This document shows, in pieces, positions 40,229 to 41,275 of a stretch of 41,275 nucleotides of DNA. The DNA is taken from NCBI GenBank assembly GCA_026391855.1, contig JAPLDE010000071.1, positions 102,048-143,322 of the forward strand. The letters run 5' to 3'. The stretch's first letter is position 1. Each line of letters opens with the position of its first letter. A program made the translations under genes and the position numbers. The notes beneath the pieces were generated by a model. It saw only the letters and a program-made list of their open reading frames with translations, was not told the DNA's origin and made no database searches. The DNA is from Bacteroidota bacterium. Its GTDB lineage: Bacteria > Bacteroidota > Bacteroidia > Bacteroidales > CAIXZF01.

Positions 40229-40549
40229 ATCCAAAGACTTACAGTTTGTTTGGACTGAAAAGGCCTTACAAAACGCCGTTTCAATCAAACATTATTTATT
40301 GACACATTTTTCATCAACGGAGGTGGCGCATTTTTTTGCTACACTTCAAGATTTTGAAGAAGCAGTAAGCCTGTTTCCAAAACTTTATCCGGAGTCAATT
40401 TTCAAGAAAAATATCAGAAGAGCTATTCTTAGTACAGTCCTTTCTGCATATTACAGAAAATAAAGGGGAAAATTGAAGTCATTGCTCTCCTGGATAACCG
40501 TTGTGATATTGAACGTATTCAAAATCAACCGAATAACAGACCAAGATAA
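40221..40549 (+). pseudogene. ParE/RelE-type toxin with C-terminal frameshift
   Basis: The ATG frame encodes 80 residues (FVWTEKALQNAVSIKHYLLT, LFPKLYPESIFKKNIRRAIL) and stops at TAA 40461-40463. A shift of one base at the AAAA run (40457-40460) continues as IKGKIEVIALLDNRCDIERI to TAA 40547-40549, the usual C-terminus of this toxin family. One extra A would give a full-length protein of about 110 residues. The toxin is therefore either inactivated, needs frameshifting, or carries an assembly indel. Confidence 0.8.
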
Positions 40550-40664
40550 AAATTATCATATTAAACTCCAAATGAATATTTTTTCAGTATATTTACTTAT
40601 TCAAAAGTCTCATTAGCTTCTTGAATTCAGCCTTTAATAGATTGTATTGCATTAAAAATCAAAG

Positions 40665-40672
40665 AAAGGAGA
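40665..40672 (+). promoter_or_regulatory. Unusually strong Shine-Dalgarno
   Basis: GAAAGGAG a few bases before ATG 40677 is a near-consensus ribosome site, unlike the weak sites of the other genes here, and supports that start. Confidence 0.65.
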
Positions 40673-40676
40673 TAAA

Positions 40677-40994
40677 ATGATAAGACTCATTCTTAAGAAT
40701 ATTAAAATACAGGGAGAAGGGAATCTTTATTTTGATATCGCAGTTGTAACCGAAAGCGATGGCGTTATAGACCTCGAAGTACTCTATGACCAAACTAACA
40801 TTTTGTTCTACTCTTGTCAAGTTGTCGAAAAGTTCAGCCAACCCGGTTTTTATTCGATGGGAACTTGTCTGATTTTTAATTTTTATACCAGAACTGCGCG
40901 TGGAGAAAGGGTAATTATTGCAAAAACAAAAATTGATTTCAAGTCAGGTCAGGCACAAATACTTTCACGTTATGGGCACATTGTTGTTCAGTGA
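40677..40994 (+). CDS. Hypothetical protein, 105 residues
   Basis: I do not recognise this protein. It is rich in beta-strand patterns (GNLYFDIAVVTESDGVIDLE, GTCLIFNFYTRTARGERVII), has no signal peptide or membrane helix, and looks like one small beta domain. Its strong Shine-Dalgarno and isolated position suggest acquired DNA. No neighbour indicates its role. Confidence 0.6.
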   Translation: MIRLILKNIKIQGEGNLYFDIAVVTESDGVIDLEVLYDQTNILFYSCQVVEKFSQPGFYSMGTCLIFNFYTRTARGERVIIAKTKIDFKSGQAQILSRYGHIVVQ

Positions 40995-41157
40995 CCAGAA
41001 ATCAATAGAGTAAAGTTAGCGCAACTCCGCCTAACCACCAAACCTTTTAATCCGGAGCAAACCCTGCCAGTTCTTTGTGAGCTTAAACCCTTCTATTAGT
41101 CAGATCAATCCTCATGATATTAAGAGCTACAAATGCTTTTGTTACGAAAAGAACTGA
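40995..41157. other. Intergenic gap between convergent genes
   Basis: No ORF, strong hairpin or T-tract was seen between the 105-residue gene and the minus-strand gene end. Confidence 0.5.
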
Positions 41158-41275
41158 TTAATCTCCAAGAATCATTATTCTCGTCTTCCTGAATAATGCA
41201 TTACCCTGTTGATATTCAATAGTATAAGAATACACACCCTTTGGTAGACCAATACTATTGAAAGTTATCATCTGG
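41158..41275 (-). CDS. C-terminus of a sorting-domain-like exported protein (partial)
   Basis: The minus strand reads 38 codons from the right edge to TAA at 41158-41160: ITFNSIGLPKGVYSYTIEY, then FRKTRIMIL and GD. The GLPKGVYSYTIEY...RKTRIMIL pattern matches the last strands of type IX secretion (type A) C-terminal sorting domains. The gene's body lies beyond the window, so the passenger domain is unknown. Confidence 0.65.
   Translation of the reverse strand, partial: QMITFNSIGLPKGVYSYTIEYQQGNALFRKTRIMILGD

Larger units (their letters stand above)
28554..40650 (+). mobile_element. tRNA-inserted integrative element or island (right end uncertain)
   Basis: The region begins immediately after a tRNA 3' end and carries a tyrosine recombinase, toxin-antitoxin-like modules, a small HTH gene, a primase-helicase with iteron-like repeats, and decayed genes. 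Sequence is visibly more A/T-rich than the left 28 kb. No relaxase, coupling protein or phage structural genes are seen, so it looks like a reduced mobilizable island or satellite. A right attachment duplication of the tRNA end was not convincingly found; the given end is only approximate, where accessory character fades. Confidence 0.65.

Overview
The window looks like a chromosomal segment from a Bacteroidota (Bacteroidales-like) bacterium. Signs are the B-type succinate dehydrogenase cytochrome b, the exbB-exbD-exbD-tonB cluster with a proline-rich TonB, a sorting-domain-like C-terminus at the right edge, Bacteroidota-type Tyr recombinase, heptose and lipoprotein genes of a Gram-negative envelope, mostly weak Shine-Dalgarno sites, and many TAnnTTTG promoter -7 boxes. 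Species cannot be named from sequence alone.

Positions 1-28,480 are mostly ordinary core genome. In order: the end of a secreted metallophosphoesterase with a dockerin-like module; a fused peptide ABC-transporter ATPase; a ComF-type phosphoribosyltransferase; ptb-buk (acyl-phosphate to acid, with ATP); a secreted M64 metallopeptidase; tryptophanase with a candidate leader ORF; a QueD-like enzyme; a lone DUF4143 ATPase; an alpha/beta hydrolase and aminopeptidase P; an sdhC without sdhA/sdhB; a thioredoxin-like protein; panC-panD; a flippase-like membrane protein with an ADP-heptose nucleotidyltransferase; a lipoprotein with radA; tRNA-Ser(GGA); a PstS-TPR-ExbB-ExbD-ExbD-TonB cluster; a CPBP protease; dusB; and a HAD hydrolase. 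The peptidases, peptide transporter, tryptophanase and ptb-buk together suggest growth by protein and amino-acid fermentation (inference).

At 28,481 a tRNA(CAT) is followed at once by a tyrosine recombinase, the usual left boundary of a tRNA-inserted element. The next 10-12 kb are accessory: ImmA/IrrE-like regulator plus DUF4411 PIN protein; a lone AbiEi-like (DUF6088-type) gene; an AbiEi-AbiEii type IV toxin-antitoxin pair with a clear promoter and palindromic operator; a small HTH gene; a ribbon-helix-helix-like gene; and a large TOPRIM/VapE-type primase-helicase. Two structures stand out. First, the AbiE pair sits between 157-bp direct repeats (about 87% identical, no gaps) that carry the 3' end of the HTH gene; the coding differences are nearly all silent. 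Second, eight exact copies of the 8-mer TCTTACTT/AAGTAAGA lie in two clusters on either side of the primase module, which looks like an iteron-type origin or operator. No relaxase is visible, so the element resembles a reduced, NBU-like mobilizable island with a cargo slot.

The right end (38,100-41,275) is decaying sequence: a small ORF with an in-frame stop, a frameshifted uracil-DNA-glycosylase-like remnant, an intact DUF7309/DUF6930-like gene, a ParE/RelE-type toxin-antitoxin pair whose toxin is cut short by a one-base frameshift, an unknown gene with an unusually strong Shine-Dalgarno, and the end of a minus-strand sorting-domain protein. The right attachment site was not convincingly found.
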